Both the position numbers and the translations under genes were made by a program. From positions 2,443 through 8,147 of the forward strand of contig PMXT01000155.1 of NCBI GenBank assembly GCA_003170995.1: a DNA stretch of 5,705 bases. The letters run 5' to 3'. Every line of letters starts with the position of its first letter. Position 1 is the stretch's first letter. The notes below the pieces were generated by a model. That model was not told the DNA's origin, searched no databases, and saw nothing but the letters and a program-made list of their open reading frames with translations. The stretch is from Actinomycetota bacterium. GTDB taxonomy: Bacteria > Actinomycetota > Thermoleophilia > Gaiellales > Gaiellaceae. Shown here in pieces: positions 1-5,649 of the stretch.

Positions 1-56
1 CACTGCGTCCTAGCATCGCATCCGCCGATCACACCCAGTCGACGGGTCTTCGTTCC
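1..56. repeat. Left terminal inverted repeat (33 bp perfect, 56 bp imperfect)
   Basis: Bases 1-33 are the exact reverse complement of 5673-5705. Without any gap the match continues: 34-40 is diverged (2 of 7 match), then 41-56 matches 15 of 16, giving 50 of 56 overall. Beyond 56 the match falls to about half. The two-block structure argues against a pure k-mer overlap artefact, which would stop at a fixed length. No transposase or recombinase is present in the window. This copy lies downstream of the last minus-strand gene. Confidence 0.9.
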
Positions 57-66
57 GATGCGAGTT

Positions 67-351
67 TTATGCCGCCGGCCCAGTGGCCGCCGTCCGGCTC
101 GTCGTCTCGCTCTCACTGGCGAGGGCGCGCAGGAGCAAGCGAGAGAGGTCAGGTCCAAGCGCTCGTTGGAGACGAACGCGAGCAGGCTCTCTCGGCCGCA
201 AACTCATCTCGTCGAAGGCGGCGAAATGCTCGAATAAAAGCCCAGCTCCTCGAGCCGGATAACGTGTTGACATCTCGCCATTCATTTCAATTTGACTTAT
301 CGGCTCGACGAGGGTGTCGCCTCCATCCCTATTCCGAGTAGAACACGCCAC
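67..351 (-). CDS. Possible small hypothetical protein, 94 aa
   Basis: I do not recognise this protein. The GTG start at 351-349 is preceded by a good ribosome binding site, GGGGGAG at 364-358, six bases upstream, and the frame stays open to TAA at 67. The N-terminal half has low third-position GC, unlike the neighbouring genes, so it may not be coding. The C-terminal half is better and contains a Leu/Arg-rich segment (about residues 55-78) that could form an amphipathic helix, followed by a Ser/Thr/Ala tail. An internal ATG at 207-205 would give a 46-aa product. There is no membrane segment or signal peptide. It follows the hairpin after the apt-like gene and ends next to the left terminal repeat. 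It could equally be a chance open frame in intergenic DNA. Confidence 0.35.
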   Translation of the reverse strand: MACSTRNRDGGDTLVEPISQIEMNGEMSTRYPARGAGLLFEHFAAFDEMSLRPREPARVRLQRALGPDLSRLLLRALASESETTSRTAATGPAA

Positions 352-389
352 GCGATTCTCCCCCGAAAGCGTTATCAATCTCGAGCAAG

Positions 390-412
390 CCGGAGTCGCA
401 GCGACTTGCCGG
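390..412 (-). terminator. Terminator-like hairpin just after the apt-like stop
   Basis: CCGG (390-393) pairs with CCGG (409-412), and AGTCG (394-398) pairs with CGACT (402-406) around a 3-base loop, with a 2-base bulge at 407-408. This gives nine GC-rich base pairs, starting one base after the stop codon at 416-414. No run of U follows on the minus strand, so it would be a U-poor hairpin of the kind often seen in high-GC actinobacteria, or an mRNA 3'-end stabiliser. Confidence 0.45.
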
Positions 413-413
413 A

Positions 414-941
414 TCAGAGCTTGATCAAGGAGTGCACGTCGTGATTGGTGAGACGCCGGCGCCCATTGAGTGTCCGAAGCTCGACAACGAAGGCGATGCC
501 GACCACCTCGCCCCCGAACTGCTCGACCAGTTCCACTTTCGCCTGCGCCGTCGCACCGGTGGCGAGCAGATCGTCGTGAATGAGTACGCGCAACCCTGCT
601 GGAAGAAAGCCCGCAGCAAGCTCGAACGGGCCGGTGCCGCCCCCCATCTCCCATTCGTCGCGAACGACTTCGGCTGGAGACCTATCCGAACGACGAGCGG
701 CTACGAAGCCGGCGCCCAGAACGCAGGCGAGCGCTCCGCCGAGGATGAACCCGCCCGCTTCCGCGCCGAGAACGATCGTGGGCTTTCTGGGCCTGGCCCA
801 GTCGGCCAGTAGGTCGACCGTCGTCTGTAAGCAATCGGGGTCGGCGAGCAAGAGCGACAGATCCTGGAAGCTGAGGCCCGGCTCGGGAAAATCCGACAGC
901 TCTAGAATCTTCGCACGCAAGTCGTCGAGCGAGGCTTTCAT
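414..941 (-). CDS. apt: Adenine phosphoribosyltransferase-like protein (divergent active site)
   Basis: This is a type I phosphoribosyltransferase of the APRT family, which makes AMP from adenine and PRPP in the cytosol (purine salvage). The 175-aa length is normal for bacterial Apt. The N-terminal FPEPGLSFQD (18-27) matches the family hood segment, and the PRPP loop VLIHDDLLATGAT (119-131) is clear, with both Asp residues and the TG. The C-terminal SLI ending is also typical. Several usual substrate-contact positions differ: FRD is FQD (25-27), EARGF is EAGGF (61-65), the RKPGKLP flexible loop reads RRSDRSP (83-89), and the Tyr of the EYG motif is Met99. The fold is secure; adenine specificity is not. 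I chose the ATG at 941-939, with GGAG and AGAGG just upstream, over an in-frame TTG at 965. It is the last recognised gene of the minus-strand run, 100 bp after the FHA gene. Confidence 0.85.
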   Translation of the reverse strand: MKASLDDLRAKILELSDFPEPGLSFQDLSLLLADPDCLQTTVDLLADWARPRKPTIVLGAEAGGFILGGALACVLGAGFVAARRSDRSPAEVVRDEWEMGGGTGPFELAAGFLPAGLRVLIHDDLLATGATAQAKVELVEQFGGEVVGIAFVVELRTLNGRRRLTNHDVHSLIKL

Positions 942-968
942 TGCTCCGTCGCACCTCTCACACAACGC

Positions 969-1010
969 CGCGAATAGCGATCACCCGATAAGCGCCTATC
1001 GCTGCTCGCG
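969..1010. other. Imperfect hairpin in the FHA-apt gap
   Basis: CGCGA (969-973) pairs with TCGCG (1006-1010), and AGCGAT (976-981) pairs with ATCGCT (998-1003), separated by a 2x2 internal loop and enclosing 16 bases. An alternative hairpin, CGATA (987-991 region) with TATCG (997-1001), uses part of the same right arm and would exclude the larger one. There is no U-run, so it is not an obvious terminator. It could be an mRNA processing or attenuation element, or an operator. The rest of the 942-1041 gap shows nothing recognisable. Confidence 0.35.
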
Positions 1011-1041
1011 AACATCTACGCGGGTCGCGATAACCTGGCCA

Positions 1042-1503
1042 TCAGGTCAGAAAGGTGAGCCGGTATTTGCCGATCTGCGCCTCATCGCCGTCGGCGAGCT
1101 CGGCAGATTCAATCCTGCGGCGATTGAGGAAAGTGCCATTTAGACTCCCCTGATCTTGAAGTAGATAGCGCGACTCGCTGTGAACGAGAATCGCGTGCCG
1201 ACGCGATACGGTCACGTCGTCTAGGAAGACGTCGCAATCGGGCGAGCGCCCGATGGTCGTCCGTTCGCGGGCAGCAGAGAAGACCTCTCCCGCCAGCCCC
1301 CCGCCTGAGCGAACGACCAGAGCCGGGCCCTTGACCCCCAGATCGCCGAGATCGATGCGCGCTTCCTCGACCTCGCCCGGAGTCAGAGCCAAGGTCGTCT
1401 CGACGCCGTCCTCCTCGTGCACTAGGAGCGCGCCGCACTTGGCGCAGAAGTTCGCGGCCTCTGGGTTCTGGAAACCGCACTGGGGGCAGTAGAGATGGCT
1501 CAC
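1042..1503 (-). CDS. Zinc-ribbon FHA-domain protein, GarA/OdhI-like
   Basis: This 153-aa cytosolic signalling protein has three parts. Residues 6-23 hold two CxxC pairs (C6, C9, C20, C23), a short zinc ribbon. Residues 28-58 are an acidic linker with Glu35-Thr36-Thr37. Residues 61-152 are an FHA domain with all phosphothreonine-binding landmarks: G85-R86, S100-R-R-H103 and N122-G-T124. The FHA core, including the run DVFLDDVTVSRRHA and the end GDEAQIGKYRLTFL, closely resembles mycobacterial GarA as I recall it. In GarA/OdhI, a kinase phosphorylates an N-terminal ETT site, which then binds the protein's own FHA domain and switches its control of 2-oxoglutarate and glutamate enzymes. The same switch here is inference. 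The zinc ribbon is extra relative to GarA. Translation starts at GTG 1503-1501, overlapping the preceding stop as GTGA with no clear ribosome binding site, suggesting coupled translation. Confidence 0.9.
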   Translation of the reverse strand: MSHLYCPQCGFQNPEAANFCAKCGALLVHEEDGVETTLALTPGEVEEARIDLGDLGVKGPALVVRSGGGLAGEVFSAARERTTIGRSPDCDVFLDDVTVSRRHAILVHSESRYLLQDQGSLNGTFLNRRRIESAELADGDEAQIGKYRLTFLT

Positions 1504-1754
1504 TCGAAATTGTCGGGTGGTGTAGCTTTTCCGGCCAGAATCTCGGTCAATTTGTCGATATCAGCGCTGAGAGTACCCTCGCCCCCTGCAACTGACTTCT
1601 GTAGTCGGGCCACGAGCTCGGCGCGCAGGATGTCGATCTTTCCGTGTAGGAGACGACGCCTGTAGGAAAGCTCGTCTTCTTCCTTTTTCAGGTCCGCAAT
1701 GAGACTGCGGAGCTCGTCGTCGGAGAGGGTTGTGAGGTCAGGAAGTGGTTCCAC
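1500..1754 (-). CDS. RsiG-like protein with c-di-GMP-binding signature
   Basis: This 84-aa soluble protein is mostly helical and likely coiled-coil. Residues 26-41 read E-x3-S-x2-R-x3-H-x3-D (E26, S30, R33, H37, D41). RsiG, the anti-sigma factor for WhiG in Streptomyces, uses E-x3-S-x2-R-x3-Q-x3-D to bind c-di-GMP; here only the Gln is changed, to His. The surrounding LSYRRRLLHGKIDILRAEL strongly resembles RsiG (formerly AmfC), as I recall that family. Streptomyces RsiG has two such motifs, while single-motif homologues known from deep-branching actinobacteria act as homodimers. This protein has one motif and is short, so it fits the latter. No WhiG/FliA-type sigma gene is in the window, so its partner is unknown. 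The GTG start at 1754-1752 has AAAGG seven bases upstream. It lies 59 bp after the large fusion gene and overlaps the FHA gene by 4 bp. Confidence 0.75.
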   Translation of the reverse strand: MEPLPDLTTLSDDELRSLIADLKKEEDELSYRRRLLHGKIDILRAELVARLQKSVAGGEGTLSADIDKLTEILAGKATPPDNFE

Positions 1755-1813
1755 GCTTCGGCCTTTCGTCCGTTATCCAGCTTTGTCCAGTAAAGCAGGC
1801 GGCCCTACGGGGG

Positions 1814-4342
1814 TCAATCCGCCCCCGCGGACGATCCGTCGCCGGCCTCGGTATCGGAGCCGAGGATTTCCTCAACAAGAGAACGCATCTCACTTTCGAG
1901 CTCGTTCGAGAGCTCGGAGTCGGAACCCTCGGCGTAGATGTGCACGACCGGCTCGTCGGAGTCGGTTATGACCTGCACCCAGCCACGCTCGTCTCCGACT
2001 TTGACACCGTCGGTTAGGTCGAGCTCCCGATCCTTCATGCGTTCGACCAGGAGGCGCATGACGAGCCCCTTCTTCCCCCATGGGCAGTGGAGTCGGCGGT
2101 GCACTAACGTGCTTTGTGGCAGCTCCGCTACGAGCCTCGAGACCGGTTGCGACACCGGCGCCAACAACTCGAGCAGCTTGCAGAGGGTAGCCACGGCATC
2201 GTAGGCTGGGAGAAAGTCGGGGAAGACGTATCCGCCACCCACCGCACCGGCAAATATGACACCGCCGCTGGAGGCTTCCCGTGTTAGGTCGGCTAGCGAG
2301 GCGCGCGTGCGAACCACCTCGAGCCCGGTCTTCTTGACCAGCTTCTCGACCTGGCTAGTGACCGTGACCGGAAAGGCGATCTTGCCCCGTCGCCCACTCG
2401 AGACGATCAGGCGCAGGAAGAGAAGAAGGGTCTGCTCGACCGGGATCTCGGCGCCTTGCTCGTCGATCAGGTAGAGGCACTCGCCGGCCCGATCGAAGAC
2501 TGCACCGAGATCGGCGTTGGCCGCAGTCACCAGCTTCTTCGCCTGTGCGATCGACTCGGAGGCAGGTTTGGTCTGGTCCAATCGCTCGGCGACGAACCCG
2601 TGCGCGGATACGACCTCGATCCCGAGCGGCCCAAGTAGAAGAGGCAGAACGTAGGAGGCCGCCGAGTAGCCATAGTCAACCACCAGCCTGAAGTTGCGCG
2701 TACGCACCAGTTCAGTGTCGATCGAGTCAAGCAGATCTTGCGCGTAGCTCTCGCGCGCACGAGCCGGATAGCCGACATCCCCAACCTCGCCGGCCGCGGC
2801 CCGACGCAGTTCCAGGCGCGAAAAGTGCTTCTCGATCTCCTTCTGTAGGCGCTCGCCGAGCTGGATGCCAGGCGGCTCGAAAAAGCGAATCTGAACGACT
2901 TCGGGATCGGTCGCGCTACAGCCGACATGAATAGCGAGCTCGTAACTCTCGGCCTTGAGCAGATGGCGACTTATTGCGGCCGGTAACACACGCAGGTCGG
3001 CGACATCGACGCCGGTCGAGTTGAGTCCTGAGATCATCGCCCGCTTGATCATTCGGCAGGCGGACGGCGCCTCGCGGCTGGTGATGACCCGGGCGCCCTG
3101 CTTGAGCGCCGTGCCCGTAGCCGCCGCCAGGCGCACGGCCACTTCGGGTGTCAGATCGACGTTGACGAGCCCAATCACACCGTCCTGGCCGAAGAGACGC
3201 GTGGTCGCTCGTGACTCCCAAATCAAGTTCTCGTGGATCTGGGCGCCAGACTCGACTTCCTTGTACGGGTAGATGTGTACGCCCGGCCAGATGACGCCCT
3301 CGGCGCCGATCGTCACCTCGTCGCCAATCGCCACGCCTTCGTGGATGCGCACGTGCGAGCGAATGTCGCAAGACCGACCTATCACAGAGCCCTCAATCGA
3401 GGAGTTGCGACCGATATGAGTGGCCGAGTCGAGCACCGAGTGGGAAACGCGCGCGCGCTCGCGCAGTGTGACGCTGGCGCCGAGCACCGAGTAGGCGCCG
3501 AGACTCGCATCCTTGGCCAAACGCGAGTAGTTGCCGATGAAAGCCGGACCCTCGATCGACTCGAGATCGTCGATCTCGACACCTTCCCCAATCCAGATGT
3601 CGCCGCGCAAGCGAATGCCCGGAATCTTCAACTGCACCTTCTCGTCGAGGGCATCGAAGTTCGCCTGCAGGTACTGATCGAGGTTCCCGATGTCTTGCCA
3701 GTAACCGTCGAGAACGCAGCCGTAGATCGGCCTGCCCATCTCGAGCAAGAGCGGAAAGAGATCGGCCGAGAAGTCGAACGCTCTCCCGGCCGGAACGTGG
3801 TGGAGCACCTCGGGGTCAAGCACATAGATGCCGGTGTTGATGGTGTCCGAGAACACCTGCCCCCAGGAGGGCTTTTCGAGAAAACGCTCGACCCGCCCGT
3901 CGGCGTCGGTGACGACGATGCCGAACTCGAGCGGATTATCGACCGACTTGAGACCGATTGTCACGGCCGCGCCGTGCTCCTGGTGATACTTCACGAGCGC
4001 GTTCAAGTCGATGTCACAGAGCGCGTCGCCAGAGATGACAAGCAAAGGCTCCTCGATATCGCGAGCGGCCATCTTGACCGACCCGGCCGTGCCGAGCGGC
4101 TCCTCCTCAACCGAGTACCCGATCGACATCCCGAGCGCCTCGCCGTCACCGAAGTAGGTGCGAATCGCCTGCGGCATGAAGGCGAGCGTGATCGTGACGT
4201 CATCGATACCTTGAGCGTGCAGGAGCTCGAGTATGTGCTCCATGCAGGGCTTGCCCACGATCGGCACCATTGGCTTGGGTTGGTTCGAGGTCAACGGGCG
4301 CAGACGCGTGCCCTCTCCTCCGGCCATGACGATCGCCCTCAT
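1814..4342 (-). CDS. Sugar-1-phosphate nucleotidyltransferase fused to a degenerate phosphohexomutase domain (ManC-type)
   Basis: This is an 842-aa fusion. Residues 1-235 are a nucleotidyltransferase with GGEGTRLRPLT (8-18), PKP (22-24), EPLGTAG (81-87), the metal Asp in SGD (104-106), FLEKP (154-158), NTGIY (169-173) and the WQDIGN loop with Asp217. It joins a sugar 1-phosphate to an NTP, most likely forming GDP-mannose for glycans; glucose-1-phosphate or another nucleotide cannot be excluded. Residues about 245-375 are hexapeptide repeats of a left-handed beta-helix. Residues about 383-806 have the phosphomannomutase/phosphoglucomutase fold (LFGQDGVIG at 383-391), but the catalytic loops are degenerate: TASHNP is CSATDP (475-480), DGDxDR is DRAGEC (617-622), GExSGH is AVGGGY (700-705) and RPSGTEP is ITDSDEP (792-798). 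Mutase activity is therefore unlikely. An acidic tail ends the protein. Its ATG overlaps the pgsA-like stop as ATGA, so translation is probably coupled. Confidence 0.9.
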   Translation of the reverse strand: MRAIVMAGGEGTRLRPLTSNQPKPMVPIVGKPCMEHILELLHAQGIDDVTITLAFMPQAIRTYFGDGEALGMSIGYSVEEEPLGTAGSVKMAARDIEEPLLVISGDALCDIDLNALVKYHQEHGAAVTIGLKSVDNPLEFGIVVTDADGRVERFLEKPSWGQVFSDTINTGIYVLDPEVLHHVPAGRAFDFSADLFPLLLEMGRPIYGCVLDGYWQDIGNLDQYLQANFDALDEKVQLKIPGIRLRGDIWIGEGVEIDDLESIEGPAFIGNYSRLAKDASLGAYSVLGASVTLRERARVSHSVLDSATHIGRNSSIEGSVIGRSCDIRSHVRIHEGVAIGDEVTIGAEGVIWPGVHIYPYKEVESGAQIHENLIWESRATTRLFGQDGVIGLVNVDLTPEVAVRLAAATGTALKQGARVITSREAPSACRMIKRAMISGLNSTGVDVADLRVLPAAISRHLLKAESYELAIHVGCSATDPEVVQIRFFEPPGIQLGERLQKEIEKHFSRLELRRAAAGEVGDVGYPARARESYAQDLLDSIDTELVRTRNFRLVVDYGYSAASYVLPLLLGPLGIEVVSAHGFVAERLDQTKPASESIAQAKKLVTAANADLGAVFDRAGECLYLIDEQGAEIPVEQTLLLFLRLIVSSGRRGKIAFPVTVTSQVEKLVKKTGLEVVRTRASLADLTREASSGGVIFAGAVGGGYVFPDFLPAYDAVATLCKLLELLAPVSQPVSRLVAELPQSTLVHRRLHCPWGKKGLVMRLLVERMKDRELDLTDGVKVGDERGWVQVITDSDEPVVHIYAEGSDSELSNELESEMRSLVEEILGSDTEAGDGSSAGAD

Positions 4343-4893
4343 CGCGCTATTACCACCCTGAGCGCGCGAACAACGTAGAGCAGGCCTGCGGTCAACGCCA
4401 GCGCGAGCCCGGACCAGAAGACGTACAGCGGCCAGTCGGTGCCCTGCTTAGTAATAAGAATGAAGGCGATGCCCGCATACAGCAGCCAGGTACCGGCCTT
4501 CCCGATCTGATTCACCTTGAAGTCGTAGCCGCGCTCCATGACGAACCTATATCCCCCCAGGAGGAGCAGATCCCTGCCGAGGATTACAGCGAGTGCGATT
4601 AGCGGCAGCCTGCCCGCGTGCCAGAGCAAGATCACAGCCGCATCGATCATTAGGCGATCGGCGAGCGGATCGGCGAGCTGCCCGAATCGGGACTCCGCGT
4701 GCCAGCGACGGGCCAGCCAACCGTCTACCTGGTCGGTCGCTCCGGCGACGGCAAAAACGATGGCGCCGGCAATCGTCCAGCCCTGATCGGAGCGGAGCAC
4801 GAGAATAACGAAGACCGGTATCAGCAGGATCCTGAACACGGTTAACGCGTTCGGGATCTGAGCCTGAGAACGGCGAAGCGCTTGCTCGGTCAT
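4339..4893 (-). CDS. pgsA: CDP-alcohol phosphatidyltransferase (PgsA family)
   Basis: This 184-aa integral membrane enzyme transfers a phosphatidyl group from CDP-diacylglycerol to an alcohol, probably glycerol 3-phosphate, at the start of phosphatidylglycerol/cardiolipin synthesis. The full family signature is visible: D54-x2-D57-G58-x2-A61-R62-x8-G71-x3-D75-x3-D79, the metal and CDP-binding site. The N-terminal IPNALTVFR (13-21) is also typical. Hydrophobic segments lie near 22-33, 39-53, 84-93, 97-106, 134-147 and 155-176, fitting about six membrane helices. The GRD near 105-107 followed by a VNQIGKAGT segment is closer to mycobacterial PgsA2-like proteins than to Escherichia coli PgsA, as I recall them. 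Substrate choice (glycerol 3-phosphate, inositol phosphate or PG) cannot be read with confidence. The ATG start at 4893-4891 has a GGAAAG twelve bases upstream, a weak site. The stop overlaps the next gene by 4 bp. Confidence 0.88.
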   Translation of the reverse strand: MTEQALRRSQAQIPNALTVFRILLIPVFVILVLRSDQGWTIAGAIVFAVAGATDQVDGWLARRWHAESRFGQLADPLADRLMIDAAVILLWHAGRLPLIALAVILGRDLLLLGGYRFVMERGYDFKVNQIGKAGTWLLYAGIAFILITKQGTDWPLYVFWSGLALALTAGLLYVVRALRVVIAR

Positions 4894-4972
4894 GCTAGAA
4901 GAATACTTTCCGCTGCTCGTCGCGGCGTTTGCGGCCGACAGACGACCTCTAGGAGACGGTGTGCCTGCTCGG

Positions 4973-5323
4973 CTACTGGCCGATCTGCGCAGTCGCGGTG
5001 TTGAGGCTCTGAGCGCAGGCGCTGCAGTAGGGCGCGAGTTGAGTGGCGGTGGCCGAAAGCTTCTGCTTCGCCTCGTCGGCGCCGAGCAGGCTCTCCGCGT
5101 CCTGTACTGCGGCGATGTACTCCTGGGTCAGCTGGGGCAACGAGCCCAGGTTTGACGTCAAGGCGGTCGTCATGTTGGCGTTGATCACAGTCAGCCTGGC
5201 CTCGGCGGTCATGCGGTTTCCGTTCGAGACTGGGTTGTTGCTCGCGTTGACACAACCTCCGAGCGCAAGCCCGGCCGCTATTAAGAGCGCAATACCCGCT
5301 CGAGGAAAACCAGTCCGCTTCAC
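4973..5323 (-). CDS. Small putative lipoprotein with C-terminal CxxC
   Basis: This 116-aa secreted protein begins with KR, then a hydrophobic stretch (10-21) and a lipobox LGGC ending at Cys24, so it is probably lipid-anchored on the outside of the membrane. The mature part is rich in Ala, Thr, Asn and Gln and looks helical. Near the C-terminus is CSAC (C100, C103), which could form a disulfide or bind metal. I recognise no domain. Third-position GC is high like the neighbouring genes, supporting a real gene. The GTG start at 5323-5321 has no clear Shine-Dalgarno sequence, but it is the only start that gives a complete signal peptide. It lies 79 bp before the pgsA-like gene in the same direction. 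The 216 bp between it and the tRNA contain no gene and no promoter I would defend. Confidence 0.7.
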   Translation of the reverse strand: MKRTGFPRAGIALLIAAGLALGGCVNASNNPVSNGNRMTAEARLTVINANMTTALTSNLGSLPQLTQEYIAAVQDAESLLGADEAKQKLSATATQLAPYCSACAQSLNTATAQIGQ

Positions 5324-5539
5324 GCTGAGGAAGTCGGCCGCGGATGGCGATTCCTTTAGGCCGAGAGCGAATAGACGTTACGGAACACGCGCCGGGGCCC
5401 GGGCTGGAAGGTCTATCAGCGCTCGCTTGCCGACGCGAGGTGGCAGCGAGAGGTGGACGGCACCCGCTAGTACTGGGAGAATCCGGCCATGCGCCAAGTC
5501 GTAAACGGCCGCGAAATCGCGATATCCCCCGGCGTTCGA

Positions 5540-5614
5540 TCGGGACGGGGAGATTTGAACTCCCGGCCTCTTGACCCCCAGTCAAGCGCGCTAACCAGGC
5601 TGCGCCACGTCCCG
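5540..5614 (-). tRNA. tRNA-Pro (anticodon GGG)
   Basis: The minus strand gives a complete 75-nt cloverleaf. The acceptor CGGGACG pairs perfectly with CGTCCCG, the D arm is GCGC/GCGC with loop AGCCTGGTTA, and the anticodon stem is CTTGA/TCAAG with loop CTGGGGG. The variable loop has five bases, and the T arm is GGGAG/CTCCC with loop TTCAAAT. The anticodon GGG lies at 5579-5577. The C first base and A discriminator (5540) suit proline. CCA is not encoded. The gene lies about 36 bp inside the imperfect right terminal repeat. Confidence 0.97.
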
Positions 5615-5649
5615 TTCCGACCGAGACGATAGCGCGTGAAAGCCGTAGT

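Noticed and set aside
267..295. Consensus TTGACA on the plus strand
   Set aside because: The position 17 bases downstream reads ATTTGA, a poor -10 box, and no plus-strand gene follows.
3..341. Plus-strand frame open from the window edge through the left repeat
   Set aside because: It is low-complexity and Arg/Ser-rich without a domain, and the equivalent frame in the right copy reads into a tRNA, so coding is unlikely.
67..654. 195-codon extended version of the small minus-strand frame
   Set aside because: The part above 414 is a shadow of the apt-like gene; only the GTG at 351 has a ribosome binding site.
3233..4378. Long plus-strand open frame, 381 codons
   Set aside because: It is antisense to the nucleotidyltransferase, has no recognisable domain and is dominated by Arg, Asp and Val as expected from the complement of a GC-rich gene.
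5510..5521. CGCGAAATCGCG palindrome about 20 bases after the tRNA 3' end
   Set aside because: Only four base pairs can form around a proper loop and no U-run follows, so a tRNA terminator is not supported.
5344..5574. Plus-strand frame ending in RFELPAS
   Set aside because: That ending is the well-known conceptual translation of a tRNA T-arm region on the opposite strand, a common false gene.
4890..5585. Minus-strand open frame of 231 codons across the tRNA and lipoprotein
   Set aside because: It begins inside the tRNA-Pro gene and overlaps the lipoprotein in another frame; the product is Arg-rich without domain features.
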